From the NCBI RefSeq assembly GCF_003012345.1, contig NZ_PVRV01000019.1:186001-250000 (forward strand): a stretch of DNA of 64,000 bases, read 5' to 3'. A model generated the notes under the pieces. That model made no database searches. It was not told the DNA's origin and was given only the letters and a program-made list of their open reading frames with translations. Each line of letters begins with the position of its first letter. Position 1 is the stretch's first letter. The position numbers and the translations under genes were made by a program. Shown here piece by piece: positions 56,613-64,000 of this stretch. This DNA is from Phytohalomonas tamaricis (GTDB taxonomy: Bacteria; Pseudomonadota; Gammaproteobacteria; Pseudomonadales; Halomonadaceae).

Positions 56613-58814
56613 TTAGAAGTCGTAGCGCAATGAAGCCACCACGTTGGACGGCGCGCCGTACATGTTGAAGGTACTGACAGAACCGACACGCTCAAAGTAG
56701 GTCTTGTCGAAGATATTATTGAAGTTGAGCTGGCCCTTGAGGCTATCGGTGAAGTCGTAGCCGACCATGGCATCGACCACGGCATAGCCCGGGGCATTGA
56801 CACGAGGGGAGCTTGAAGTATGGAAATCACTTAGCGCGGTTACACCACCGCCGATATGGAAGCCATCGAGCATGCCACCCTCGAAGCCGTACTGGGTCCA
56901 GAGGTTGAACTGATTCTTCGGCATCAGCACGAACGCTGTATCGTCCGTTCCCTCACTTCTGATGTCGATATCAAGATAAGTGTAACCAACGATAACGTCC
57001 CAGTTTGGCAAGAAAGTGCCTGTCAGCTCGAACTCAGCGCCCTGCATACGTGTTTTACCTACAGAGGCGTAAACACCGCTCACCGCTGTACCGTTTTCTA
57101 CTACTTGAGCGGCCCGGTTTTCATCATACAAGCGGAAGGCGGATATACGCGCGTTCAGATCGCCATTGAAGTAGCTGCCTTTTACACCGACTTCATACTG
57201 CGTGCCTTCACGCGGCTTGAGCAGCCCACCGTTGGCGTCAGTATAAGTCTGTGGATCAAATACCTCGGAGTAACTGGCATACAGAGAATGGTGATCATCA
57301 AGATCTAGCACCGCACCGGCATAGGGCGTAAAGCGGGAATCGTCGCTACGTGAGCCCGACGTATCGTTGAGGTAGTTGGTAGTACGTACATCATACGAAC
57401 TAACGCGGCCGCCAGCGATCAGTGCCAAAGGCTGAAACGGGCGGAAAGTCAGTTTGGAATACAGTCCATACTCTTCCAAGGTATTGCGGTTATTAGTTCT
57501 TGTATAGGCAATATCAGGCTCGTCAAACTGGTCTGAACTGTAGGTGTTGACATTGATAGTTCCCAGCCTGGACACCCCCTGACGTGTCTCAGTTTCATAG
57601 CGCTTGTAGTCGCTTCCTACCACAAACTCACTGACATTACCGAAGGTTTGGAACGGCTGACTATAGCTGGCATCGACAGAAGTCGACTCCTGATCAACCT
57701 TACCTCCCAGAGCAACCATGCTGGCTTCGTTATTGGCGTCCACCCCGCTGAAGGTATAGGCATACTTGTAGTCTGCATTGCGCTTGGAGTAACGCGTAGC
57801 GATACGTCCATAACCACCGTTGTCGAACTGGTGGGTCAGTTCAGCAATCCAGTCGTTGCTCTGGCTCTCGAAATTGTTCCAGTCGGCGCCAAAGTACTTG
57901 GAGCGGCGGAAGTCGAGTAGATTGCCGTCCGTATCGGTCGGCACGCCGTTACTCGGAGTGATGTCCCGATGCTGGCGCAGATAGGCGAGCGACAGCATGG
58001 TGTTTTCGTCGAGGTCGATGTCGAGCGCACCGTAGAAGGTCTGATTGGTGTTCTCGTTATGGTCGACGTAGCCGTTGGTGTCGTCGTCGCTGATCACCAT
58101 ACGTCCACGGATGCGGCCAGCGGCATCGATCGGCCCGGAGATATCGGTTTCGAGGTAGTTCTGATCCCAACTGCCGTAGCGGCCGGTGACGTGGCCCTGG
58201 AAGTCGTAGGTCGGGCGCTTGCGCACCAGGTTGATGATACCGCCCATTTCGCTGGTGCTGTTGAACAAGCCCGACGGCCCGCGCATGATTTCGACGCGGT
58301 CGAATGCGGCCAGGTTGGGCACCGAACCATTGATACTGGTCATGGGTGCCGGCAGGCCGTCGATGTTGTACTCGTCGTATTCATAGCCGCGCGAGTAGAT
58401 CGAGGAACGGCCGCTATCGTTGGGCAGCACGCGCATACCAGGAGTGCGCTTGGCCATCTCGTCGAGGGTATCGAGATTCTGATCTTCAATGGTGTCACGG
58501 GTCACTACGCTGATCGACTGCGGAATGTCACGCAGCGCTGCTGGCGTCTTGGTGCCGACGGTGGCGGCGTCGACGGTATAGCCGCCGCTCTGCTCGGAAG
58601 CCACCATCTCATATAGACGGTTGCCTTCAATGGTCAGGGTATCAAGACGCGCATTCGAGTCCTCCGACGCAGAGGAAGCAGTAACGTTAGTGGCATCTGA
58701 CGTGCTCTGCGCCAGTACATAGGGTGAAGCGTGCAGCAGCGCCGCGCCGATCATCAGCGATGACAGCGGTTTCAAACTCATAGTTGCTGACCGCTTCGAA
58801 GCCATTTTTCGCAT
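56613..58814 (-). CDS. TonB-dependent siderophore receptor
   Basis: A 733-residue outer-membrane receptor. Signal peptide (SSLMIGAALLHASPYVLAQ), plug domain (DIPQSISVVTRDTIEDQNLD, RVEIMRGPSGLFNSTSEMGG) and a 22-strand barrel that ends in VVASLRYDF, with terminal Phe. The plug opening resembles FhuE/FpvA-type receptors for hydroxamate or mixed siderophores. ATG 58814 has AAGGA at 8 bp. It stands beside the catechol locus and has a strong Fur box upstream. Its true ligand is not known. Confidence 0.95.
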   Translation of the reverse strand: MRKMASKRSATMSLKPLSSLMIGAALLHASPYVLAQSTSDATNVTASSASEDSNARLDTLTIEGNRLYEMVASEQSGGYTVDAATVGTKTPAALRDIPQSISVVTRDTIEDQNLDTLDEMAKRTPGMRVLPNDSGRSSIYSRGYEYDEYNIDGLPAPMTSINGSVPNLAAFDRVEIMRGPSGLFNSTSEMGGIINLVRKRPTYDFQGHVTGRYGSWDQNYLETDISGPIDAAGRIRGRMVISDDDTNGYVDHNENTNQTFYGALDIDLDENTMLSLAYLRQHRDITPSNGVPTDTDGNLLDFRRSKYFGADWNNFESQSNDWIAELTHQFDNGGYGRIATRYSKRNADYKYAYTFSGVDANNEASMVALGGKVDQESTSVDASYSQPFQTFGNVSEFVVGSDYKRYETETRQGVSRLGTINVNTYSSDQFDEPDIAYTRTNNRNTLEEYGLYSKLTFRPFQPLALIAGGRVSSYDVRTTNYLNDTSGSRSDDSRFTPYAGAVLDLDDHHSLYASYSEVFDPQTYTDANGGLLKPREGTQYEVGVKGSYFNGDLNARISAFRLYDENRAAQVVENGTAVSGVYASVGKTRMQGAEFELTGTFLPNWDVIVGYTYLDIDIRSEGTDDTAFVLMPKNQFNLWTQYGFEGGMLDGFHIGGGVTALSDFHTSSSPRVNAPGYAVVDAMVGYDFTDSLKGQLNFNNIFDKTYFERVGSVSTFNMYGAPSNVVASLRYDF

Positions 58815-58915
58815 CAACGTTATCCTTCGGTGACCCTGATATATTCTTTATTTCTTAGCGCTCGAGCGAAACTGCACGCAGTCCACGCCGGCAAGCCAAA
58901 CGCAGACAAGATAAA

Positions 58916-58934
58916 AAGAATGATAAACATTATC
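58916..58934. promoter_or_regulatory. Fur box before receptor gene
   Basis: AAGAATGATAAACATTATC matches the Fur consensus at 16 of 19 positions, 102 bp before the receptor ATG. Iron control of the receptor is therefore very likely. Confidence 0.82.
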
Positions 58935-59009
58935 AAGTAAAACCGGAACTCATTACGCGTTGCGCAATCAAAGTCGACGTTTTTACTAGGGCTCTCATCG
59001 GCGGGGCAT

Positions 59010-59036
59010 AAAAAAGCCGGGCTTTCGCCCGGCTTC
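59010..59036 (-). terminator. Rho-independent terminator of entericidin-like gene
   Basis: AAGCCGGGC and GCCCGGCTT pair around a 4-nt loop; the A-run on the plus strand gives a T-run for minus-strand transcripts. It follows the 43-residue lipoprotein gene. Confidence 0.88.
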
Positions 59037-59063
59037 ACACTGACATGCATAATGGCATTAAGA

Positions 59064-59195
59064 TCAGCTGGCAGCGTCCTGTACGGCCTCACCGCCCTTC
59101 TCGATATCTTCACCAGCACCGCCGATGGTATTGCAGGCGCTCAGCGCCGACATGGAAAACAGAGCCAGAAATGTAACGGCGAAAAATCTTTTCAT
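59064..59195 (-). CDS. Entericidin-like small lipoprotein
   Basis: A 43-residue protein too short for ordinary gene callers. It starts MKRFFAVTFLALFSMSAL with lipobox SAC (Cys21), then NTIGGAGEDIEKGGEAVQDA; CNTIxGxGEDIxxGG is the entericidin A/B signature. An excellent ribosome site, AAGGAGG, precedes the ATG, and a strong terminator follows. Entericidins are paired toxin-antidote lipoproteins, but only one gene is seen here. The role is therefore uncertain; a stationary-phase or stress lipoprotein is likely. Confidence 0.9.
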   Translation of the reverse strand: MKRFFAVTFLALFSMSALSACNTIGGAGEDIEKGGEAVQDAAS

Positions 59196-59374
59196 GAATA
59201 GCCTCCTTGGCATTTATCATCGTGTCAGATGCGTAGCATTCTGAACGTTATCGCATCGTAACCACTTTCAGCGTAGCAACGTTGCAACAAAACGACACCC
59301 TCAATTGGCAATCTCATCCTTTCGTCTGGCATCGTGGGCTATCATCACCCCTCGTTTTCGCTCTGGAGATGGAT

Positions 59375-59794
59375 ATGGCCCCTTTCGAACTTCACTCCCG
59401 CCTTGCCGCTGATACCGCCCCGATCGCTTCGTTGCCACTGTGCCACGTGCTGTTGATGAATGATGCCCGCTACCCGTGGGTGATTCTGGTACCGGCTGTC
59501 GCTAACATTCGCGAAATCTATGACCTGACACACAGCGATCAGACAAAACTGTGGCAGGAAATTACCGCCGTCGGCGAAACCCTGATGACGCACTTCAACG
59601 GTGACAAACTGAACATCGGCGCACTCGGTAATCAAGTGCCTCAATTACACGTTCACGTCATTGTGCGTTTTGGCGATGACGCCGCATGGCCCGGACCGGT
59701 CTGGGGCCAGGGACAGGCAGTTCCGTATGATGAGCCACTGCTTTCGCAGCGTGTCAGCGAATTACGCCAGCGTTTCGAAGCGTTAACGCTTTAA
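59375..59794 (+). CDS. HIT-domain nucleotide-binding protein
   Basis: A 139-residue HIT-family hydrolase or transferase acting on nucleotide phosphates. The histidine triad lies in NQVPQLHVHVIVRFGDD. LLMNDARYPWVILVPAVANI is typical of this small branch. The ATG at 59375 is selected because GGAG lies 6 bp ahead; the frame opens much earlier but with no match. No neighbour suggests the substrate. Confidence 0.9.
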   Translation: MAPFELHSRLAADTAPIASLPLCHVLLMNDARYPWVILVPAVANIREIYDLTHSDQTKLWQEITAVGETLMTHFNGDKLNIGALGNQVPQLHVHVIVRFGDDAAWPGPVWGQGQAVPYDEPLLSQRVSELRQRFEALTL

Positions 59795-59805
59795 TACGTG
59801 CACAG

Positions 59806-60846
59806 CTAGCCGAGAAAGCTCGGCGGTGGCGCTGAGCCACCGGCAAAGAGCAGACCAATGCCAAGAGCAACGATGACCAGACCGCCGATCAGTGCTATCG
59901 CTTGCGTGGCATATCCCATCCAGCGCCGCTCATGCGACGCCAGCCGACGCATCCAGCCACGCGCCACGACGGACAGCGTCGCCAGTGTAGCAATGGTGAT
60001 CGCCGTACCGGCGGACATCGCCATTACCGCCAGTACTCCCGCGCCCCAATGGCCAAGTAGCGAGGCGGCGCCCAGCATGAGAATAGCGCCGCTGCAAGGC
60101 CGCAGCCCGATCGCCAGCACAGCGACCGCCGCGTCGCGCCAGCTATGGCCGACGCTGGCCGGATCGATATGATGGGCATGACCGCAGCCGCACATGGCAT
60201 CATGAGTATGATCGTTAGTGACACCAAAGGCAGGACGTGGCGAGGTAGCCACCGAGAAAGTCAGCGCCTCGCTGCCGGACGCCGGCAATACCTGAGCGGC
60301 CGGCGAGTCACCTCGGCTATGGCTGTCGCGACGCTGAAGCTGCCATAACTGGCGAAGCGCACGTACGCAGAGCCACACGCCAAGCACCACGACCATGACG
60401 AAGCTCGCCTGCTCCACCGGGCGCACACTACCCATTGCCTGGCGTGTCAGCCAGCCCAGCCCGAAGACCAGCACGCTCATGATGATCACCGCCATGAAGC
60501 CCTGCAGCAGTGCGGCAGCAATCGACATGGCGATACCGCGCCGTAGCGCCGCCCGCTGGGTAAGCATGTACGTGGTCATTACCGCCTTGCCATGACCCGG
60601 CCCGAGGGCGTGAAAGATACCGTAGCCGAAGCTGAGTCCGATCAGGCTCAACCAAGTAGAGGAGGTGGCCCGCTCGGACAATGCCATCATCGCCATGGTC
60701 AAGCCACGCTGGAAATGGCGCTGCCATTCCAAGAGTTGACCAATCAGCGCGCTCCACAGCGCATGGACTGATGCCGTTTCAAGCGTGACAAGTATCAGGC
60801 TTCCCAACAACAGCGCCGCGCCCAGCGAAATCAGGTAGCGGGACAT
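59806..60846 (-). CDS. NicO-family nickel/cobalt transporter
   Basis: A 346-residue inner-membrane protein of the NicO/RcnA type. The core signature is GYGIFHALGPGHGKAVMTTY near the second helix, with LRPCSGAILMLGAASLLG in the second half. Between them is a soluble loop with HTHDAMCGCGHAHHID, rich in His and Cys and likely metal-binding. It overlaps the DUF1007 gene by 16 bp. Members move nickel, cobalt or zinc; direction is not clear. Confidence 0.9.
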   Translation of the reverse strand: MSRYLISLGAALLLGSLILVTLETASVHALWSALIGQLLEWQRHFQRGLTMAMMALSERATSSTWLSLIGLSFGYGIFHALGPGHGKAVMTTYMLTQRAALRRGIAMSIAAALLQGFMAVIIMSVLVFGLGWLTRQAMGSVRPVEQASFVMVVVLGVWLCVRALRQLWQLQRRDSHSRGDSPAAQVLPASGSEALTFSVATSPRPAFGVTNDHTHDAMCGCGHAHHIDPASVGHSWRDAAVAVLAIGLRPCSGAILMLGAASLLGHWGAGVLAVMAMSAGTAITIATLATLSVVARGWMRRLASHERRWMGYATQAIALIGGLVIVALGIGLLFAGGSAPPPSFLG

Positions 60847-61508
60847 GTGACGACTCCGGTATCGGCGAAGTAACTGCCCAGACCGTCCGGTGCCTGAGCG
60901 TCAATATCGATGGCCGAGGCCTTGGCGACCAGCGCGGGATCAGGGTCGGCCTTGTTGATATGCCCCTCACAGCCTTCAGGCGCATTGATCAGCCGCAGCG
61001 GCGTCTTGGCCTGATCATCATGGAGAAATTCAATGAAGTAGGTCGCATCATAGATGCGATAGCGCAACGGTTTGCCATCGAGCGCCAGCGGCTCGGCCAG
61101 TGGCAATACATAGTCGAATTCAATGCGCTTGCCGTTTTGCATCACGTTGTACTCATCTACTTGGCCAAACGCGAGATCGTGACCGTCGTGCTTAACGTGC
61201 GAGAGGTAATGTTCCTGCTTGAGGTTGGCGAGAATTTCCGCACCGAGCGCATCAAGGCGCTGGTTCATGTTGGTGCCATCCTTGACCTGCGACAGCTCTT
61301 CAATCAGCGTCAGGCTATAAAAAGGGTCCATCATCCACGCCTGTTCCAGCGCGATGACCCGGCCCTGGTCGTCAAAGCGCACGCCAACGCGCAGGTCAAC
61401 CCAGCCGTGAGGATGAGCATTAACCGGTGAGGCCGTGAATAACCCCACCAGCAGTGCAATCCCCAGCCATTGACTCCTACGTCCAGTCGCCGCTCTATCG
61501 TCTCGCAT
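60831..61508 (-). CDS. DUF1007-family periplasmic protein
   Basis: A 225-residue protein with signal peptide (LGIALLVGLFTASPVNA) followed by HPHGWVDLRVGVRF, the DUF1007 opening. Members are found with NicO or zinc transporters and probably help metal import. ATG 61508 is preceded by AAGGA; the frame opens 14 codons earlier. Its end overlaps the NicO start, so translation is coupled. Confidence 0.92.
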   Translation of the reverse strand: MRDDRAATGRRSQWLGIALLVGLFTASPVNAHPHGWVDLRVGVRFDDQGRVIALEQAWMMDPFYSLTLIEELSQVKDGTNMNQRLDALGAEILANLKQEHYLSHVKHDGHDLAFGQVDEYNVMQNGKRIEFDYVLPLAEPLALDGKPLRYRIYDATYFIEFLHDDQAKTPLRLINAPEGCEGHINKADPDPALVAKASAIDIDAQAPDGLGSYFADTGVVTCPAT

Positions 61509-61557
61509 ATCCGCATCCTTTTTTGCTACCGATGCGCATACGCAGGTCATCGGCGCA

Positions 61558-61920
61558 TCAGGGTATCGCGGGCGACGCTAACCGATTTTGCAAGCTCATC
61601 ACAAGTGAATCGAAATCACCCGGCGCCAATACGCTGCTGCCGCGCCGTCCATTCAGCACAAGCTGCGTGCCGGCGGGCACAGCGCTGGCCTGAGCGCTGA
61701 TGCGCCACGGTGGTCTGGCTGCATATTCAGCATCGAGCCGGCCCAAGGCCTGATCACCATGAACGATCACGAACCCCTGTTCGGCAAGTGTGACCATCAT
61801 AACCTGCAGAACGCGATCAGGTGATGCCGAGAAGGTTTCGGTGCGTGGCTTAGAGGCGACCGGCGCTCCCGCGCATCCTGCCAGCAGCACAACTAGAAGT
61901 ACCGTGACGCCTTTTTGCAT
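61558..61920 (-). CDS. Putative lipoprotein
   Basis: A 120-residue lipoprotein: MQKGVTVLLVVLLAGCAG has a clear lipobox. The rest (TETFSASPDRVLQVMMVTLA, GFVIVHGDQALGRLDAEYAA, GSSVLAPGDFDSLVMSLQNR) has no motif I can name. An earlier ATG at 61977 overlaps the upstream stop (TGATG) and may be used instead; the internal ATG gives a normal-length signal. It shares a helix-strand pattern (DRVLQVMMVTLAEQGF) with its upstream neighbour (VWMRAAAATFEQQGF), so they may be related. Confidence 0.75.
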   Translation of the reverse strand: MQKGVTVLLVVLLAGCAGAPVASKPRTETFSASPDRVLQVMMVTLAEQGFVIVHGDQALGRLDAEYAARPPWRISAQASAVPAGTQLVLNGRRGSSVLAPGDFDSLVMSLQNRLASPAIP

Positions 61921-61976
61921 GATGCCTTTGGCATGGCGGGTCACATCAAGAAACGAAGTAGTGGTGAAAATACGCA

Positions 61977-62549
61977 TCAGGGTCTCTCCCGGCGGGAAAC
62001 CGATGAATCCAGACGCGAGCGCAGTGCAGTAAATACCGCCTGGCAGAAAGGCACGGTTGCCGCAGCGCGGGCCTGAATATCAAAACCATCACTCTCGGTC
62101 ACTGTCTCGCCTCGCGTGACAATGAGCCGATGACCATCAGCCACAATCGATACACGCTCAGTGCGCACCGGATCGCTGCGAAAGACCCACCATGGATCGG
62201 CCAGCCCCTCGGCAAAATGGCGCCGATTGTAATTCCCGTACCAGCTGCCTCGCCACGCACTGTTGATGGCTCCCAAGCCCGGCATCGAGCTGACGCGCTC
62301 AGCACTTATCAGTCCCAAGCGCGTTTCAGTATCTCTAAGGGTAAAGCCCTGCTGCTCAAACGTGGCCGCAGCCGCACGCATCCAGACGACTCTATCGACA
62401 TTACCGATCGACTGCACGCAGACCTCGGGCAGCGTGGAGACTTCCGGCTGCTGCAACGGGTTCGTCGCCTGAAGGACGCTACAGCCAGAGAGAAACGCAG
62501 CAATAGTCACTACTATTGCAGAAGAATACCCGTGTCGTTGTCGATTCAT
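61977..62549 (-). CDS. Putative lipoprotein
   Basis: A 190-residue lipoprotein with signal AIVVTIAAFLSGC. The mature part includes WMRAAAATFEQQGFTLRDTE, SAERVSSMPGLGAINSAWRG, then VSIVADGHRLIVTRGETV. Function unknown. Its stop overlaps the longer start of the next lipoprotein frame, so the two genes form a unit. It is divergent from glycerate kinase with a 271-bp gap. Confidence 0.78.
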   Translation of the reverse strand: MNRQRHGYSSAIVVTIAAFLSGCSVLQATNPLQQPEVSTLPEVCVQSIGNVDRVVWMRAAAATFEQQGFTLRDTETRLGLISAERVSSMPGLGAINSAWRGSWYGNYNRRHFAEGLADPWWVFRSDPVRTERVSIVADGHRLIVTRGETVTESDGFDIQARAAATVPFCQAVFTALRSRLDSSVSRRERP

Positions 62550-62820
62550 TATTACCTACCCTCCTGCAGGTGACTGGCCTGCTTACTTACAGCATAGGCG
62601 GTCACCTTGATTGCGTAGCGATCCAAACGTAGGGCACCGTAAGCGACTCATAATGTCAGCTTGGCGACACACTATCTCATCGCTCAACGTTAGTCCTGTT
62701 TCCGATACGGCGGGCTACGTTACATTGATAAGAGCTTATCGGTACACCTCGCTGGACCACGTACCGAAGGCCACCATTAACAATCACAACGCGCTATCAC
62801 CGCTTCGAGGACGCTTAGAC

Positions 62821-63960
62821 ATGCATATCCTGATTGCTCCGGACAGCTTCAAGGATTCACTTTCCGCGCGCGATGCCGCAAGCGCCATCGCGCGCGGTGT
62901 ACGCCGTGCCCTACCGGATGCCGAGATTACCGAGCGTCCCCTTGGCGATGGTGGCGAAGGTACGCTTGATGCCGTGCTTGCCGCCACGGGCGCTGAAGCG
63001 CGGCAGGCAATGGTCCAGGACCCGCTCGGCCGTGAGGTAAGCGCCACTTGGGGATGGATTGCCCCGCGACGTACCGCCATTGTAGAACTCGCCGAAGCGA
63101 GCGGGTTGCAGCGTTTGAACCGCGCAGAGCGCAACGCCTGCACCACCACCACTTATGGTGTTGGCCAATTGATCAAGCAAGCGCTCGACGCCGGTGCCGA
63201 ACACCTGATTCTGACCCTGGGCGGCAGTGCCATCAACGATGGCGGTAGCGGCATGATGATGGCGCTGGGGGCGCGCTTTCTCGATGCGGATGATGTACCG
63301 CTTCCTCCCGGTGGTGCCGCGCTGGCTCAGCTTGCGCGCATCGATACCTCCGGCCTTGATGGGCGCCTTGCGCAGCTCACTGTTGAAGCTGCCGTCGACG
63401 TCGACAATCCGCTGTGTGGACCGCGCGGCGCGAGCGCAGTATTCGGTCCGCAGAAGGGAGCAACGCCGGATCAGGTGGCACAACTTGACCAGGCGCTATC
63501 GCGTCTGGCCGATGTTGCGGTCAAGACCTTTGGTAGCGACCATCGTGACATCCCCGGCGCCGGTGCTGCCGGTGGCATGGGCTATGCGGCGCTGGCATTT
63601 TTTGATGCCACGCTACGCCCCGGCATTGCGCTGGTCATGGAACAGGTCGGCTGCCTTGAGGTAATGAGCCGTGCAGATTTGGTGATCACCGGGGAAGGCC
63701 AGCTCGACGGACAAAGCCTGTCCGGCAAGACACCGGTCGGCGTGGCACGTGCCGCACGCGAGCATGGCGTTCCCGTCGTCGCCTTGGTAGGACGACTAGG
63801 TGAGGGCTGGCAAGCGGTGTTCAATGAAGGCATCAACGCTGCCTTTGCCCTTGCCGATGGTCCGATGACGCTTGACGAAGCACTGCCGCGTACGGCTGAG
63901 CTGCTGGCCGATCGCACCGAGTCGGTTATTCGCCTGTGGCAGGCCGGGCATGCCAAGTGA
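62821..63960 (+). CDS. Glycerate kinase
   Basis: A 379-residue enzyme of the GarK/GlxK type that phosphorylates glycerate to 2-phosphoglycerate. The start IAPDSFKDSLSARDAASAIA, the glycine-rich GDGGEGTLDAVLAATG, and LTLGGSAINDGGSGMMMALG and GEGQLDGQSLSGKTPVGVA all match. ATG 62821 is the family's start; the long open frame upstream (from 62611) has no match. No other glyoxylate genes are in the window. Confidence 0.94.
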   Translation: MHILIAPDSFKDSLSARDAASAIARGVRRALPDAEITERPLGDGGEGTLDAVLAATGAEARQAMVQDPLGREVSATWGWIAPRRTAIVELAEASGLQRLNRAERNACTTTTYGVGQLIKQALDAGAEHLILTLGGSAINDGGSGMMMALGARFLDADDVPLPPGGAALAQLARIDTSGLDGRLAQLTVEAAVDVDNPLCGPRGASAVFGPQKGATPDQVAQLDQALSRLADVAVKTFGSDHRDIPGAGAAGGMGYAALAFFDATLRPGIALVMEQVGCLEVMSRADLVITGEGQLDGQSLSGKTPVGVARAAREHGVPVVALVGRLGEGWQAVFNEGINAAFALADGPMTLDEALPRTAELLADRTESVIRLWQAGHAK

Positions 63961-64000
63961 CAACACCAGGCCACAAGGGGCATCTCTTGAACCTGTACGT

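Noticed and set aside
58820-59119. 99-codon minus-strand frame between the receptor and entericidin genes
   Set aside because: It overlaps the Fur box, terminator and entericidin-like gene in the wrong frame.

Overview
The window looks like ordinary chromosome of a moderately halophilic gammaproteobacterium, most likely a member of the Halomonadaceae (Halomonas, Kushneria or Salinicola type). This is inferred from gene content: two BCCT osmolyte transporters, a FabY-type ketosynthase, TrpI-controlled trpBA, KGG stress proteins and a moderately high GC content with Gram-negative envelope genes (porin, TonB receptor, lipoproteins). No rRNA, tRNA, CRISPR array, insertion sequence, prophage or integrase was seen.

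Layout. 0.1-5 kb: a BCCT transporter, CocE-like hydrolase and LysR regulator operon on the minus strand, divergent from a metallo-beta-lactamase-fold hydrolase. 5.7-12.7 kb: an SH3-type periplasmic protein, a lipoprotein, a second BCCT carrier whose start is split by a frameshift in a run of nine A, PBP4 (dacB), an SMR pump, a TrmB-like methyltransferase and a DedA protein. 12.9-25.8 kb: fabY, coaD, a ferredoxin, an OprD-like porin, a MATE pump, a frameshifted MASE3-PAS-GGDEF diguanylate cyclase, pncC, a voltage-sensor-like membrane protein and a MetE-family methyltransferase. 25.9-31.7 kb: a beta-propeller-like protein, an SDR, then a MocR regulator divergent from AlaX, LysE and a serine/threonine dehydratase. 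31.9-35.3 kb: two KGG-repeat stress proteins, a GST and an EAL-HDOD protein. 35.6-41.8 kb: an I78-type lipoprotein, trpBA with trpI, a secreted amidase and a beta-hydroxyacid dehydrogenase. 41.8-48.5 kb: a YdeP-type molybdoenzyme with fdhD, a small winged-helix protein and a LysR regulator, then a HAD phosphatase and an MFS carrier. 48.6-59.2 kb: a Fur-controlled 2,3-dihydroxybenzoate (catechol) locus (entC, entE, entB, siderophore-interacting protein, entA), three tandem VTT (DedA/YqaA-like) proteins, a TonB siderophore receptor and a 43-residue entericidin-like lipoprotein. 59.4-64 kb: a HIT protein, a NicO/DUF1007 metal exporter or importer pair, two lipoproteins and glycerate kinase.

How the genes work together. 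The clearest units are iron acquisition (catechol synthesis, ferric-siderophore reduction and uptake, with Fur boxes before entC and before the receptor), tryptophan synthase control, the formate-dehydrogenase-like maturation pair, and a MocR-AlaX-LysE-dehydratase set that can be read as protection against excess serine or a related amino acid. The last is the most interesting hypothesis here. I did not find a clearly new defence or mobile system; the other observations are two apparent frameshifts, a triplicated VTT family, KGG repeats and a pore-less voltage-sensor-like protein.
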